Part shown: positions 25,201 to 31,216 of the stretch, piece after piece
How the letters are laid out: each line of letters opens with the position of its first letter
Position numbering within the stretch: position 1 is the stretch's first letter
Assembly: GCF_000004195.4 (NCBI RefSeq)
Contig: NC_030683.2
Span: 8,103,593 to 8,167,592, forward strand
Source of the DNA: Xenopus tropicalis
Taxonomy: Eukaryota > Chordata > Amphibia > Anura > Pipidae
Direction of reading: 5' to 3'
DNA length: 64,000 nucleotides
Made by a program: the position numbers and the translations under genes
The notes under the pieces: generated by a model
The model's database searches: none
What the model saw: only the letters and a program-made list of their open reading frames with translations
Told to the model about the DNA's origin: nothing

Positions 25201-28200
25201 TAGCAATTTGGCTTGTCCGCCAGATGAACGCATATGGAGGCCTCAGGTCAACTGAGGTAAGTGAGAAAGCAAAAATATTAAAAATGAGTGAAGAGGGGCA
25301 GATCCATAGGGGTCTTAATTCAGATTCCTCCTGGTTCTATTGTACTGGTTGGACATAAGGTCAGTGCTGTTGAGTGTTTACCAGCTGAGATGCACTCTGG
25401 GTTATTCGCAGGACCATGAGTTATTGAAATACTTTCTAGATGACCCGAAGAACCATTACTAACTGAAATACACTATGGGGGGGGGCACAGTGCCATAAGA
25501 TTCACTGCAAATCAGCTATAAAGCTATCATATAGGCCTTCCTCCCCTCCAAGGCCATTTGTTCCTGTGGCTATCAGTCCATCTTGATTTCCCATTCTATA
25601 AATGCCTAAACGTGCAAGTCCTTCAGACGAATTCCGCAGCTTATATGCCCATGTATGGGGACCCCTGACTGAAAATTGGCCACATTGGGCAGGTTTGATT
25701 TTCCATTGGATAGGAGAACGCATCAGCTTGATAATGTGGCCCCAATCCTACAGTGCCTATGCCCGTCATTGTAATTCAATCACTTGGCTTTAGGGCCCAA
25801 TATTGCCCACCTTTATGTTGGCATTTTTGGAGAAGATCCAATTGCTTGGCAGCCTCACCAAACGAGCAAATCTTCCAGTGTATGGCCACCTTAAGAAAGA
25901 TCAGACTATTAATGTCCAATCTTATGTTCCATTGAGAGGAGACCTGCGACTATCCATGGCTTCTTCCCTACCCAGTCCTATGCCTGTAGGTAATGGCCAT
26001 TCTCTAACTGCCTGAGAAACTTCAGACTATTTATGCCCCATCTTTCCCCTCGTTCAACCCTTCATTCCAATTTTCTTGACTTTCACTTATTGTGTTTTCT
26101 GAAATAATCCTTTTCAAATATGATACTGAATGGATTGTATGCTTTGCTCCTCCCCTTGGGCCAAACAAGAGGTTCTGAAGGGATGACCTTTTCATTCATA
26201 TGCTATTTCCCCATTCTCTTTCAGGACACAGTGGTGGCAATAGAGGCTCTCACCGCCTATGGTCTTCTGATATTTAAACCTAACGCCAATCACAATGTGG
26301 TCATCAAGAGCGGAAATGGACAAGTTGGACAACTGACACTGAATCAAACTAACAGGCTCTTAGTACAGAGACAGCCACTCCCCGCAGTCCCTGGGCAATA
26401 TGCCATTGATGTCAGTGGCACAGGATGCTGTTTGGTGCAGGTAAGAAGGGTGAGAGTTTGAGGAATCCCCTGCTGGGGGTAACAGTGTCCCATTAGGAGA
26501 GGAATCCCCTGCTGGGGGTAACAGTGTCCCATTAGGAGAGGAATCCCCTGCTGGGGGTAACAGTGTCCCATTAGGAGAGGAATCCCCTGCTGGGGGTAAC
26601 AGGTGTCCCATTAGAACAGGAATCCCCCTGCTGGGTCGGTAACCAGTGTCCCATTAGAACAGGAATTCCCCTTGCTGGGGGTAACAGTGTCCCATTAGAA
26701 CAGGAATCCCCTGCTGGGGGTAACAAGTTGTCCCATTTAGGAGAGGAATCCCCTTGCTGGGGGTACAGTGTCACATTAGGAGAGGAATCCCCTGCTGGGG
26801 GTTAACAATGTCCCATTAGAACAGGGAATCCCCTGGCTGGGGAGGTACGGGTAACAGTGTCCATTTAGGAACAGGAATCCCTGCTGGGGGCAACAGTGTC
26901 CATTAGGAGAGGAATCCCCTGCTGGGGGTAACAGTGTCCCATTAGGAGAGGAATCCCCTGCTGGGGGTAACAGTGTCCCATTAGGAGAGGAATCCCCTGC
27001 TGGGGGTAACAATGTCCCATTAGAAGAGGAATCCCCTGCTGGGGGTAACAGTGTCCCATTAGGAGAGGAATCCCTGCTGGGGGTAACAGTGTCCCATTAG
27101 GAGAGGAATCCCCTGCTGGGGGTAACAGTGTCCCATTAGGAGAGGAATCCCTGCTGGGGGTAACAGTGTCCCATTAGGAGAGGAATCCCCTGCTGGGGGT
27201 AACAGTGTCCCATTAGGAGAGGAATCCCCTGCTGGGGGTAACAGTGTCCCATTAGGAGAGGAATCCCCTGCTGGGGGTAACAGTGTCCCATTAGGAGAGG
27301 AATCCCCTGCTGGGGGTAACAGTGTCCCATTAGGAGAGGAATCCCTGCTGGGGGTAACAGTGTCCCATTAGGAGAGGAATCCCCTGCTGGGGGTAACAGT
27401 GTCCCATTAGGAGAGGAATTCCCTGCTGGGGGTAACAGTGGTCCCATTAGGAGAGGAATCCCCTGCTGGGGGTAACAGTGTCCCATTAGGAGAAGGGAAT
27501 CCCCTGCTGGGGGTAACAGTGTCCCATTAGACAGGAATCCCCTGCTGGGGAGTAACAGTGTCCCATTAGGAAAGGAATCCCCTGCTGGGGGTAACAGTGT
27601 CCGCCATTAGAACAGGATCCCCTGCTGGGGGTAACAGTGTCCCATTAGAAAAAGGAACCCCTGCTGGGGGTAACAGTGTCCCATTAGAACAGAAACCCAT
27701 AAATACCATTTATTTACCAACTTCTGTGGTTCTATTTTCAGAGTACTGTGCAATTCCAAACATACCCGGTGCCAAAAGACATTCCTGCTTTCTCTGTGGT
27801 CCTGTAACATCCTCCGGAAACTGCCTGAATGGAGTCGCATTGTTATTGGTCTCACCGTCACCCTAAGGTATTCTTTGCTCTTTGGGTTGCTTTTCAGTAC
27901 AGGCACAGGACCCGATATCCAGAAGGCCATCTAAAAAGTCCGCTTTAACATTGAATAAATCTAATAGCCTGGTTCTGCCCCCAATAAGGGGTAATTACAT
28001 CTTAGTTTGGGATCAAGTAACAGGTACTGTTTTATTATTACAGCAGAAAAGGGAATCCATTTAACCATGAAATAAACCCAATAGGGCTGTTCTGCCCCAA
28101 TAAGCGGGTAATTATATCTTAGTTGGGATCAAGTACAGGTACTGTTTTTAAAAGGAATCATTTAACCATGAAAAACCCAAGGTCCCCAAAGTAATATTAG

Positions 28201-31200
28201 TGGGAAGTACGGTATTTTTTAAAAATCATTGAACATGAATAAACCCACATAGGGCTGTCTGCCCCAGATAAGGGTAATTATATCTTAGTTGGGATCAAGT
28301 ACAGGTACTGTTTTATTATTACAGAGAAAAGGGAATCATTTAACCATGAAATAAACCCAATAGGGCGGTTCTGCCCCCAATAAGGGGTAATTATATCTTA
28401 GTTAGTTGCCTGCAGCTATTCTTTTGACAATTTTTGGTCGCGCTGCAAATTTTTCCATGGCGGATTTTTTCATCCGTTTTGCAAAACAATCCGCCATTGC
28501 GAAATGCGGAAATTCGCCGCAAATCCATGCCAGGAGAAACATTTCGCCCATCACTATTCATATTCCAACAAATAAATAAAGTTGTTGGAGACAGTTCTCA
28601 TTGACTTCTACTGAGGCTCTTTGTTGCGCCTTTTGCTCCCCTATTTCTATTAATGACTATTTATGTTTCAGTTACCAAGGCAACCAGAATTCAAGCCGCA
28701 TGGCGATCGTTGACATTAAACTGTTTTCAGGGTACCAGGTGGATTACATGTCCCTTAATCAGGTAAGAGGGGGGGGAAGTATGAGATTCAAATTAAGGGG
28801 CTCATTTACTAACCATCAATGGTTTTTTTTTTTCAAACTCGAATCGAATTTTTAGCACAAAAAGTCGCAGAGAAAATACTTTTCCGAGATTTACTATGCG
28901 TCTAAACGGCTAAAAATCCAATTCACCGATTGGCCAGGGTAGACTTGCCAAGTTCATGTAGAAGCCAATAGCAGAGGCCCCTTCCCTTTCCTTTCCTTGA
29001 AGTATTTTGTCCGAAAACTCGACTTTCTCAATTTGTTGCAGCGACAATTAAAAAAAGACGTTTTTTTACGACTTTTCTCACATCGACTTTTCCTTGAGAC
29101 TTTCTTTAGTAAATTTTAGACATTCAGGAAAACAAGTTTAGTCGAATTTGAAGATAAATTTAGAAATTACTAGGGATGTACCGAACCCACTTTTTTGGGT
29201 TTGGCCGAACCCCTAAACCCACCCCGACGGATTCTGCCGAATCCCCAATCGAATCCCGGTTAAAAATCACCGCGTGTGGAAATTTTTTCCCCCCGGCCAT
29301 TTAACCCTTTTCGGATTTGGTTCGGCCGGGACTGTGTATTCGGCCAAAACGAAATCCTTCCAAAAAAAAGCCTGGATCGGGCCCGAACCGAATCCGGGAT
29401 TTGGTGCATCCCTAGAATTTATGGAGTAGATACGCCCCTAAGAGTTTTTTTATTTGGGATTGGCTGTTTGAGGCCTATAGCGTAATGTTGACCAATCACA
29501 ATTACGCAATGAACACGTTGGGGATAGACACCACTTGGGTTTTCTTGATTATTTGGTTTTTAGGCTTTTTAGGGACAGAGCATTGATAGTAGGTTTTGTG
29601 AATACACCACGTTATTTGGATGGAGCGGGTATAAACACTTACTACAGCAATTTGTTTTCATTAAATTCACACCCAGTAGGGAAGTCAGTTTTCCAAATAT
29701 CAGGAATGAATGTTACTTATTAGCGCCAAAGGACAAGCACATTCCCGCCCAGCGCCTACTGGGCCCCACCAACAGCGAACAGTCTCCGCTGGCATTCAGC
29801 CTACTGACTGTTGTCCTGTTATATTAATATACAAATAAAGGCTATATTTACTCTTGCCCCCCTTAATGTAATGAAATGCATATCAGGAGCCGCTACCCCA
29901 ACATTCTGCCGCCATTATGTGGGGTGAGGGCTCTCCCCATTTTACTAAATACAGGTTTATGGCCGACACGGCAGAATGCGGGAAGTATGGGACCCAACAA
30001 AGCTCATAGATGAAATAAGAGGGCTGATTATATCAAATAACTTTGTTCTTATAAATGATCTCCTTTTTATTATATTTATAGCTGGAGAATGAAAAATTGA
30101 TTTCCAGATATGAACTGAAGAACAATCATGTTTTCCTGTATTTAAGCTCTGTAAGTGAACTCCTCCCTGTGTTTATAGGGTCTTTCCTCTCCTCTATCTC
30201 TCTCTCTGGGCTAGTCTTAGGCCTATGACCAGGGCTGTCATTGGACCAGGGACCTAAACAGGAAGTGGGAGTGACACCCCCGCGGGAAGTGGAAGTGATG
30301 TCGCTATGCATGATGTCACTTCCCCCCTTACTTCTCCCTCTGAACCTCCCTGCAGGTTAAATGTTAGTATGTTAAAGAAATGGTGAGGGCACAATGTCAT
30401 TGTTATTGTTACTTTTTGTTACTTATCATTCTATTTAGTCCCTCCTCTATTCATACTTTTGTTTCTCTTTTAAACCGCTGCCTGGTTGCTGGGTTAAATG
30501 GGACCCTAGCAACCAGATAACTGCTAACATTCCAAACGGGAGAGCTGCTGAACAAAAAAAGCGAAATAATTCAAAAACCCCAAATAATATAACATGAAGA
30601 CCAACTGCAAATTGTCTTAGAATATCACTCTCTACATCGTAATAAAAGTTAATTTGAAGGTGACCAACCCCTTGAATGTATCTATTGTATAAAATACACA
30701 GCAGGGGATTATACACTCATTATAAGCAGTAGCTTAATCCCATCCGTGCTGTAAAGTAACTAACCCAGTTTGCTCAGTGTTACTGTAAGGGAATGACTTC
30801 TTTTCTCTCAGAATGTAATGGGCTGACAGGGAGCCTGGGGAGCTTGTCAGATAGACAGCACAGTGGGTTTTCTCTATTTTAGGACTTATTAACCTAAAAA
30901 GAAGTAATAATGCCTTTCCCAATCGTGTGTGGTTCCCCCTAGGTTTCCAGCAAGACAGTTGAGCTCCCTTTGAAGATGGAGATGGGTAACCGGGTGCTGA
31001 ATGTGGCGCCCAGCTCGGTTTATGCTTACGACTATTACGACACAGGTAAAGTGGGGTTGCTGGGGGGGGGGCTGACAGATAACTGGATGGAGTTTAAGGG
31101 TTCAGACTTGTAATGTTCTTCCTATGAGGGTTCCTCAGCTCATACTCCTGGTATTGTTTCTTACAGATCAAAATGGCTATGCGGCATACAGTCACCCCTG

Positions 31201-31216
31201 CTCAGGGGGGCAATAA
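1053..31216 (+). CDS. Alpha-2-macroglobulin family protease inhibitor, 3' 30 exons (5' end outside window)
   Basis: This is a secreted, broad-spectrum protease trap. A protease cleaves the bait region, the inhibitor closes around it, and an internal Cys-Gln thioester binds it covalently. The exons are 1053-1224, 1975-2059, 4532-4658, 5506-5620, 6391-6506, 6747-6908, 7886-8107, 9142-9199, 9437-9579, 9764-9913, 11560-11730, 13321-13414, 13569-13695, 15383-15614, 17263-17386, 17697-17815, 17929-17980, 20201-20284, 20376-20552, 21765-21846, 22294-22447, 23166-23249, 24632-24794, 25036-25256, 26225-26440, 27742-27867, 28672-28762, 30082-30150, 30943-31045 and 31167-31216. All have AG/GT borders and compatible phases except 27742-27867. 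They total 3889 nt, about 1296 codons plus stop if two bases are missing from the broken exon. The order matches human A2M from about residue 160 to the C-terminus. The thioester Cys and Gln are codons 805 and 808 counted from the first codon here. I cannot tell an A2M orthologue from an A2ML1 or ovostatin-type paralogue, so I give no symbol. Confidence 0.95.
1495..1870. repeat. 68-bp minisatellite
   Basis: About 5.5 copies of a 68-bp unit containing CAGTGGGTGGGACTTGAA lie in the intron between exons 1 and 2. Copies differ by a few substitutions. The open frames here (1573-1842 -, 1760-1990 +) are products of the repeat. Confidence 0.9.
1975..2059 (+). CDS. A2M-like exon 2 (MG2-MG3 junction)
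   Basis: The acceptor is CTTTCAG and the donor is GTAAGT. It enters at phase 1 and leaves at phase 2. The peptide PRFSVSVVSPRTLSVLDESM follows the LPKFEVQV-type strand that opens MG3 in A2M proteins. Confidence 0.93.
2174..4344. repeat. 62-bp minisatellite, about 35 copies
   Basis: The unit begins ACAGTGTGGCCTACTGCAGG and ends GGACTTGAAGTAG. Copies are almost identical, with two main variants (GTAGACAG or GTACACAG) and very few indels. That contrasts with the noisy arrays further on and suggests recent homogenisation. Confidence 0.95.
4532..4658 (+). CDS. A2M-like exon 3 (MG3)
   Basis: It enters at phase 2 and ends at phase 0 with donor GTAAGT. It encodes YTYGQPVPGNVTLQICK followed by a Cys-rich stretch, matching the YTYGKPVPG segment of A2M. 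The exon begins about 190 bp after a 62-bp minisatellite ends. Confidence 0.94.
4810..5320. repeat. 135-bp tandem repeat, about 4 copies
   Basis: The unit contains GTTACCCCAATGTTTCTATA and GGGGGCCCAGCCTGAAGG. Starts are at 4816, 4951 and 5086, exactly 135 bp apart. It lies in the intron between exons 3 and 4. Confidence 0.93.
5506..5620 (+). CDS. A2M-like exon 4 (MG3)
   Basis: The acceptor is ATTGCAG and the donor is GTAAGA. It runs from phase 0 to phase 1. It encodes LGPDGIYHGEIDLSPLNIGL, in the position of the divergent MG3 segment. Phase continuity with both neighbours supports the call more than sequence identity does. Confidence 0.88.
6391..6506 (+). CDS. A2M-like exon 5 (MG3-MG4)
   Basis: It runs from phase 1 to phase 0 with donor GTGAGT. 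It ends YKRGIPYTGK, equivalent to HFRQGIPFFGQ of human A2M, the linker into MG4. Confidence 0.94.
6747..6908 (+). CDS. A2M-like exon 6 (MG4)
   Basis: This is exactly 54 codons, phase 0 to 0, with acceptor TTACAG and donor GTAGGT. It begins VRLTNEKGEPLAHEEVEL and contains TDQAGVAEFHIDTS, the MG4 pattern (human VRLVDGKGVPIPNK...TDEHGLVQFSINT). Confidence 0.96.
6979..7282 (+). repeat. Dispersed Xenopus repeat, 'unpaired call-out' family copy A
   Basis: It runs from a GGGGCCCCCAACCTTTCTTA-like end through GTGCCAAATAAGGGCTGTGATTGGC-like sequence to CACTGGTTGGGGATCACTG. Other copies are at 13850-14097 and 24270-24500 (same strand) and at 18007-18245, 20915-21190 and 32200-32400 (opposite strand). 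I recognise it as a common frog interspersed repeat. Termini are imperfect, so the superfamily is open. Confidence 0.75.
7886..8107 (+). CDS. A2M-like exon 7 (MG5)
   Basis: This is 74 codons, phase 0 to 0. It includes PALCYYAQWETTPYPSTEYQ, KETLSCGKSYSINVQYIV and a final TFYFL. These parallel human SPCYGYQW, HELPCGHTQTVQAHYIL and KLSFYYL. Confidence 0.96.
8265..8890. repeat. Tandem duplication, about 245-bp unit, 2.6 copies
   Basis: Units start at about 8278, 8519 and 8768 with TGAGTCTGAGCTTTCAG. The sequence is also the core of a dispersed repeat: a related piece (CAACTTGCAGAGTAGCAGTAAAGTG-like) occurs at 23342-23556. It lies between exons 7 and 8. Confidence 0.85.
9142..9199 (+). CDS. A2M-like exon 8 (MG5, short)
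   Basis: This is 58 nt, phase 0 to 1. It encodes VMSKEKIVLSGAQDVDLTT, in the place of human IMAKGGIVRTGTH. It is short, but the acceptor, the donor (GTGAGT) and the phase fit both neighbours. Confidence 0.88.
9437..9579 (+). CDS. A2M-like exon 9 (MG5 end)
   Basis: It runs from phase 1 to 0 with donor GTCAGT. It encodes ARVIVYGVLDSELIADSINL and FIETCF, matching the human ARLLIYAVLPTGDVIGDSAKY...VENCL strand. Confidence 0.94.
9764..9913 (+). CDS. A2M-like exon 10 (MG6 start)
   Basis: This is exactly 50 codons, phase 0 to 0. It encodes LSAAPGATCGVRVIDYSLLL, parallel to human VTAAPQSVCALRAVDQSVLLM, the strand that leads into the bait region. Confidence 0.95.
10014..11559. other. Long intron with unassigned sequence
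   Basis: No exon fits the frame between exons 10 and 11. A 190-codon minus-strand open frame (10013-10585) has no recognisable domain and no tandem structure. Minus-strand AATAAA near 10036 hints at a decayed retroelement end, but I see no second LTR. Confidence 0.4.
11560..11730 (+). CDS. A2M-like exon 11 (bait region)
   Basis: This is 57 codons, phase 0 to 0. It starts VYNSIPHLSLYGYQ (human VYNLLPEKDL), then turns into an acidic, Tyr-rich stretch with DSTPPCEDPNK and ISSYSEGDSYEIFK. It occupies the site where A2M proteins carry the protease-susceptible bait, which is normally the least conserved segment. Confidence 0.92.
12340..13231. mobile_element. CAGGTATAGG-ended MITE containing a 71-bp array
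   Basis: The ends are CAGGTATAGGATC and ATACCATACCTG, flanked on both sides by TA. The interior from about 12590 to 13155 is a 71-bp unit repeated about 8 times (TTATAATATCCCTATATG). Its variants GGGGG and TGTGA alternate in part, so the array likely grew by two-unit steps. It lies just before bait exon 12. Confidence 0.8.
13321..13414 (+). CDS. A2M-like exon 12 (bait region end)
   Basis: It runs from phase 0 to 1 with acceptor CTTTCAG and donor GTAAGT. It encodes QLGLVVGTEYSLRKPVVC, aligned with human DMGLKAFTNSKIRKPKMC. The exon lies 89 bp after the end of a MITE that carries a 71-bp array. Confidence 0.92.
13569..13695 (+). CDS. A2M-like exon 13 (after the bait)
   Basis: It runs from phase 1 to 2. 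It encodes VRQDFKETFVWKMVVV, equivalent to human VRKYFPETWIWDLVVV. The donor GTGAGT places the codon split so that the next exon supplies the third base of an Asp codon. Confidence 0.94.
13762..13826. repeat. 10-bp microsatellite (TCTCTGTATC)n
   Basis: About six perfect copies follow exon 13 by 70 bp and run into a dispersed repeat at 13850. Reading through it gives the RDTERYREIQ-type open frame on the minus strand, which is an artefact. Confidence 0.9.
13850..14097 (+). repeat. Dispersed Xenopus repeat, copy B of the 6979-7282 family
   Basis: It shares GCCAAATAAGGGCTGTGATT and the terminal TGGTTGGGGATCACTG with copy A, with a truncated 5' end joined to the microsatellite. Confidence 0.75.
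14152..15108. mobile_element. CAGGTATAGG-ended MITE containing a 113-bp array
   Basis: It has the same ends as the element at 12340 (CAGGTATAGGACCC and GGGATCCCATACCTG) and is again flanked by TA on both sides. Between about 14284 and 14970 a 113-bp unit (GGGATCAAGTACAGGTACTG at its start) is repeated six times. The unit comes from the element's own interior. Confidence 0.85.
15383..15614 (+). CDS. A2M-like exon 14 (MG6 end, MG7 start)
   Basis: It runs from phase 2 to 0. It carries the family signature [20 protein letters not shown], then FVEPSLPFSINRGE and NYLKKCI. These are near-identical in layout to human [20 protein letters not shown]...FVELTMPYSVIRGE...NYLPKCI. This is one of the strongest exons. 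Confidence 0.98.
16256..17157. repeat. 31-bp minisatellite, about 29 copies
   Basis: The unit is AAGCAAGAACACTGTATTCA plus TCCTGTAGTTC. Copies follow one another directly with no spacers, so this is not a CRISPR array. It sits 105 bp before exon 15. Confidence 0.95.
17263..17386 (+). CDS. A2M-like exon 15 (MG7)
   Basis: It runs from phase 0 to 1 with donor GTGAGG. It includes DKCICAGGRAVYSWNVNAKS, parallel to human [20 protein letters not shown]. It follows directly on a 31-bp minisatellite that ends near 17157. Confidence 0.95.
17697..17815 (+). CDS. A2M-like exon 16 (MG7)
   Basis: It runs from phase 1 to 0. It encodes QISFTLSAET...SRKDTVIRTVLVE, matching human NVNFTVSAEA...GRKDTVIKPLLVE. 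Confidence 0.96.
17929..17980 (+). CDS. A2M-like exon 17 (short)
   Basis: This is 52 nt, phase 0 to 1. It encodes AEGIRRELTSSNLVCVD, corresponding to human PEGLEKETTFNSLLCPS. Confidence 0.92.
18007..18245 (-). repeat. Dispersed Xenopus repeat, copy C (reverse)
   Basis: It is the reverse complement of the 6979-7282 family. It starts at ATGATCCCCAAAAAGCC, with GAGCAACATGTTGCTCACC near the start. Confidence 0.75.
18787..20035. mobile_element. GTGATGAGCGAATC-type MITE swollen by a 19-bp array
   Basis: The left end AATAGTGATGAGCGAATCTG is typical of a frog MITE family. From about 18908 to 19990 the sequence is a 19-bp unit (CTATTATTTTGTTGCACGG) with TTG/TCG and CACGG/CCCGCGG variants, about 57 copies. 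The unit has no stop in any of the three + frames, giving overlapping open frames of up to 424 codons. The right end is not clear. Confidence 0.8.
20201..20284 (+). CDS. A2M-like exon 18 (CUB part)
   Basis: This is 84 nt, phase 1 to 1. It encodes PIGITPPDNVVPGSANGYVI, parallel to human LSLKLPPNVVEESARASV. It is separated from exon 17 by a 19-bp minisatellite of about 1.1 kb. Confidence 0.94.
20376..20552 (+). CDS. A2M-like exon 19, thioester exon
   Basis: This is 177 nt, phase 1 to 1. It encodes GDIIGLPLRNLQNLLQLPYG, continuing CGEQN. GCGEQN lies at 20432-20449 with the thioester Cys at 20435-20437 and Gln at 20444-20446. The following LAPISDVLDYLNTTAQL matches human FAPNIYVLDYLNETQQL. Both bond-forming residues are intact, so the inhibitor should keep covalent trapping. 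Confidence 0.98.
20915..21190 (-). repeat. Dispersed Xenopus repeat, copy D (reverse)
   Basis: It has CCAACCAGTGGCTCGGGAGC at one end and AAAGGTTGGGGATCCCTGAT at the other. It is the most complete reverse copy and lies in the intron after the thioester exon. Confidence 0.78.
21765..21846 (+). CDS. A2M-like exon 20 (thioester domain)
   Basis: This is 82 nt, phase 1 to 2. It encodes GYYRQLRFKLWNGAYSTFWG, parallel to human GYQRQLNYKHYDGSYSTFGE. Confidence 0.95.
22294..22447 (+). CDS. A2M-like exon 21 (thioester domain)
   Basis: It runs from phase 2 to 0. It encodes WLTVSTYITLEKCKKRIFID, then LIYLQERQKLETGCF, matching human WLTAFVLKTFAQARAYIFID...LIWLSQRQKDNGCF. In an ungapped alignment the site that is a catalytic His in complement C3 is not His here (the downstream peptide is VPEGHPYIYE), which agrees with the A2M-type thioester. 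Confidence 0.95.
22508..22760. repeat. 50-bp tandem repeat, about 5 copies
   Basis: The unit contains TTTCTATCTGCCAACCTGTA and TATCTTGAATCTACCTGG. It then decays into CTGCCAACCT-rich sequence up to about 23030. It lies between exons 21 and 22. Confidence 0.88.
23166..23249 (+). CDS. A2M-like exon 22 (thioester domain)
   Basis: This is 28 codons, phase 0 to 0. It encodes DEEAISVQFTATLAIALLKS, in the place of human EDEVTLSAYITIALLEI. Confidence 0.93.
23342..23556. repeat. Short dispersed repeat with AGGGATA ends
   Basis: It begins AGAGGGATACTGCCAACTTG and ends GAAGCTATCCCTTTAA, giving imperfect inverted ends. It shares the AACTTGCAG...AGCAGTAAAGTGTG core with the 8265-8890 duplication. Confidence 0.6.
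23768..24082. mobile_element. Hairpin MITE, GGGACACATTTAC ends
   Basis: Its ends, GGGACACATTTAC and GTAAATGTGCCCC, are inverted. The interior is rich in CGATTTTTTCG and TTTTCGTGA motifs. It belongs to the same family as 28797-29438 and 39076-41571. Confidence 0.8.
24270..24500 (+). repeat. Dispersed Xenopus repeat, copy E
   Basis: It starts CCCCCCAACCTTTTTAACCA and includes GTGCCAAATAAGGGCTGTGA. It is truncated at the 3' side compared with copy A. Confidence 0.72.
24632..24794 (+). CDS. A2M-like exon 23 (thioester domain)
   Basis: It runs from phase 0 to 1. It encodes MLEGAMACLRNAS...NQALMLYAFTLAGDEDRR, parallel to human NALFCLESAW...TKALLAYAFALAGNQDKR. The donor is GTACTG, weaker than its neighbours, but the phase is right. 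Confidence 0.94.
25036..25256 (+). CDS. A2M-like exon 24 (thioester domain)
   Basis: It runs from phase 1 to 0. It encodes TLHWEQ, RRPAADVRITSYILLCMAKA and IAIWLVRQMNAYGGLRSTE, matching human SVHWERP, APSAEVEMTSYVLLAYL and IVKWITKQQNAQGGFSSTQ. Confidence 0.97.
26225..26440 (+). CDS. A2M-like exon 25 (TED end, CUB)
   Basis: This is 72 codons, phase 0 to 0. It starts DTVVAIEALTAYG (human DTVVALHALSKYG) and ends LPAVPGQYAIDVSGTGCCLVQ-like, parallel to [21 protein letters not shown]. A 39-bp minisatellite begins about 15 bp after the donor. Confidence 0.96.
26455..27690. repeat. 39-bp minisatellite, about 31 copies, noisy
   Basis: The unit is GAGGAATCCCCTGCTGGGGG followed by TAACAGTGTCCCATTAG. 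Many copies carry single-base gains or losses in C, G or T runs (CCCT or CCCCT, GTCC or GTCCC). This density of homopolymer indels is unlike the 62-bp array at 2174-4344. Confidence 0.93.
27742..27867 (+). CDS. A2M-like exon 26, reading frame broken (receptor-binding domain start)
   Basis: The acceptor TTTTCAG and donor GTATTC are intact. The first part reads STVQFQTYPVPKDIPAFSVV in the expected frame, then hits stops. The last part (IGLTVTLS) reads in another frame, the one the next exon needs. The exon is 126 nt, but phase requires 3n+2. The human counterpart is 43 residues, equivalent to 128 nt, so two separate one-base losses explain it best. They would restore a Cys 11 residues after the Phe, as in human. 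One extra base is the alternative. The exon sits in a patch with many single-base indels in the flanking repeats, so a consensus error is as likely as a real mutation. Confidence 0.85.
27900..28405. mobile_element. Third CAGGTATAGG-family MITE, truncated and noisy
   Basis: It begins TA-CAGGCACAGGACCCGATATC and contains 113-bp-type units as in 14152-15108, with several internal losses (for example 28150-28260). It runs into a different MITE end at 28405 with no right terminus of its own. Confidence 0.7.
28405..28558. mobile_element. Right end of the GTGATGAGCGAAT-type MITE
   Basis: It contains GCCTGCAGCTATTCTTTTGA, close to the 19-bp unit of 18908-19990, and ends TTTCGCCCATCACTATT, the complement of that family's left end. 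It shows that the 19-bp array unit came from this MITE. Confidence 0.7.
28672..28762 (+). CDS. A2M-like exon 27 (receptor-binding domain)
   Basis: It runs from phase 2 to 0 and is 91 nt. It encodes YQGNQNSSRMAIVDIKLFSG, parallel to human YTGSRSASNMAIVDVKMVSG. Confidence 0.97.
28797..29438. mobile_element. Hairpin MITE with a hAT MITE nested inside
   Basis: The left end is GGGGCTCATTTACTAA and the right end is GTAGATACGCCCC, flanked by TAA on both sides. The inner element at 29171-29414 splits it near its right end. Confidence 0.72.
29171..29414. mobile_element. Nested hAT-type MITE
   Basis: The ends TAGGGATGTACCGAA and TTTGGTGCATCCCTA are inverted. The flanking octamers GAAATTAC and GAATTTAT agree at 6 of 8 positions, consistent with an old 8-bp hAT target duplication. 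A related left end (TAGGGATGTACCAAATCC) is at about 61356. Confidence 0.75.
30082..30150 (+). CDS. A2M-like exon 28 (receptor-binding domain)
   Basis: This is 23 codons, phase 0 to 0. It encodes LENEKLISRYELKNNHVFLY, then LSS. It has the same length as human LERSNHVSRTEVSSNHVLIYLDK. Confidence 0.95.
30360..30690. repeat. Dispersed repeat, GGTGACCAACCCCTT family
   Basis: It contains GGTTGCTGGGTTAAATGGGA and ends AGGTGACCAACCCCTTGAAT. It shares its core with 38214-38617 in the opposite orientation (CTGGTTGCTAGGGTCCAATT). It lies between exons 28 and 29. Confidence 0.65.
30943..31045 (+). CDS. A2M-like exon 29 (receptor-binding domain)
   Basis: It runs from phase 0 to 1. It encodes VELPLKMEMGNRVLNVAPSS, then VYAYDYYDT, matching human [29 protein letters not shown]. 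Confidence 0.96.
31167..31216 (+). CDS. A2M-like last coding exon with stop
   Basis: It enters at phase 1 and encodes DQNGYAAYSHPCSGGQ followed by TAA at 31214-31216. Human A2M ends DEFAIAEYNAPCSKDLGNA, so the terminal Tyr and Cys are kept and the protein ends at the normal place. Confidence 0.95.
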
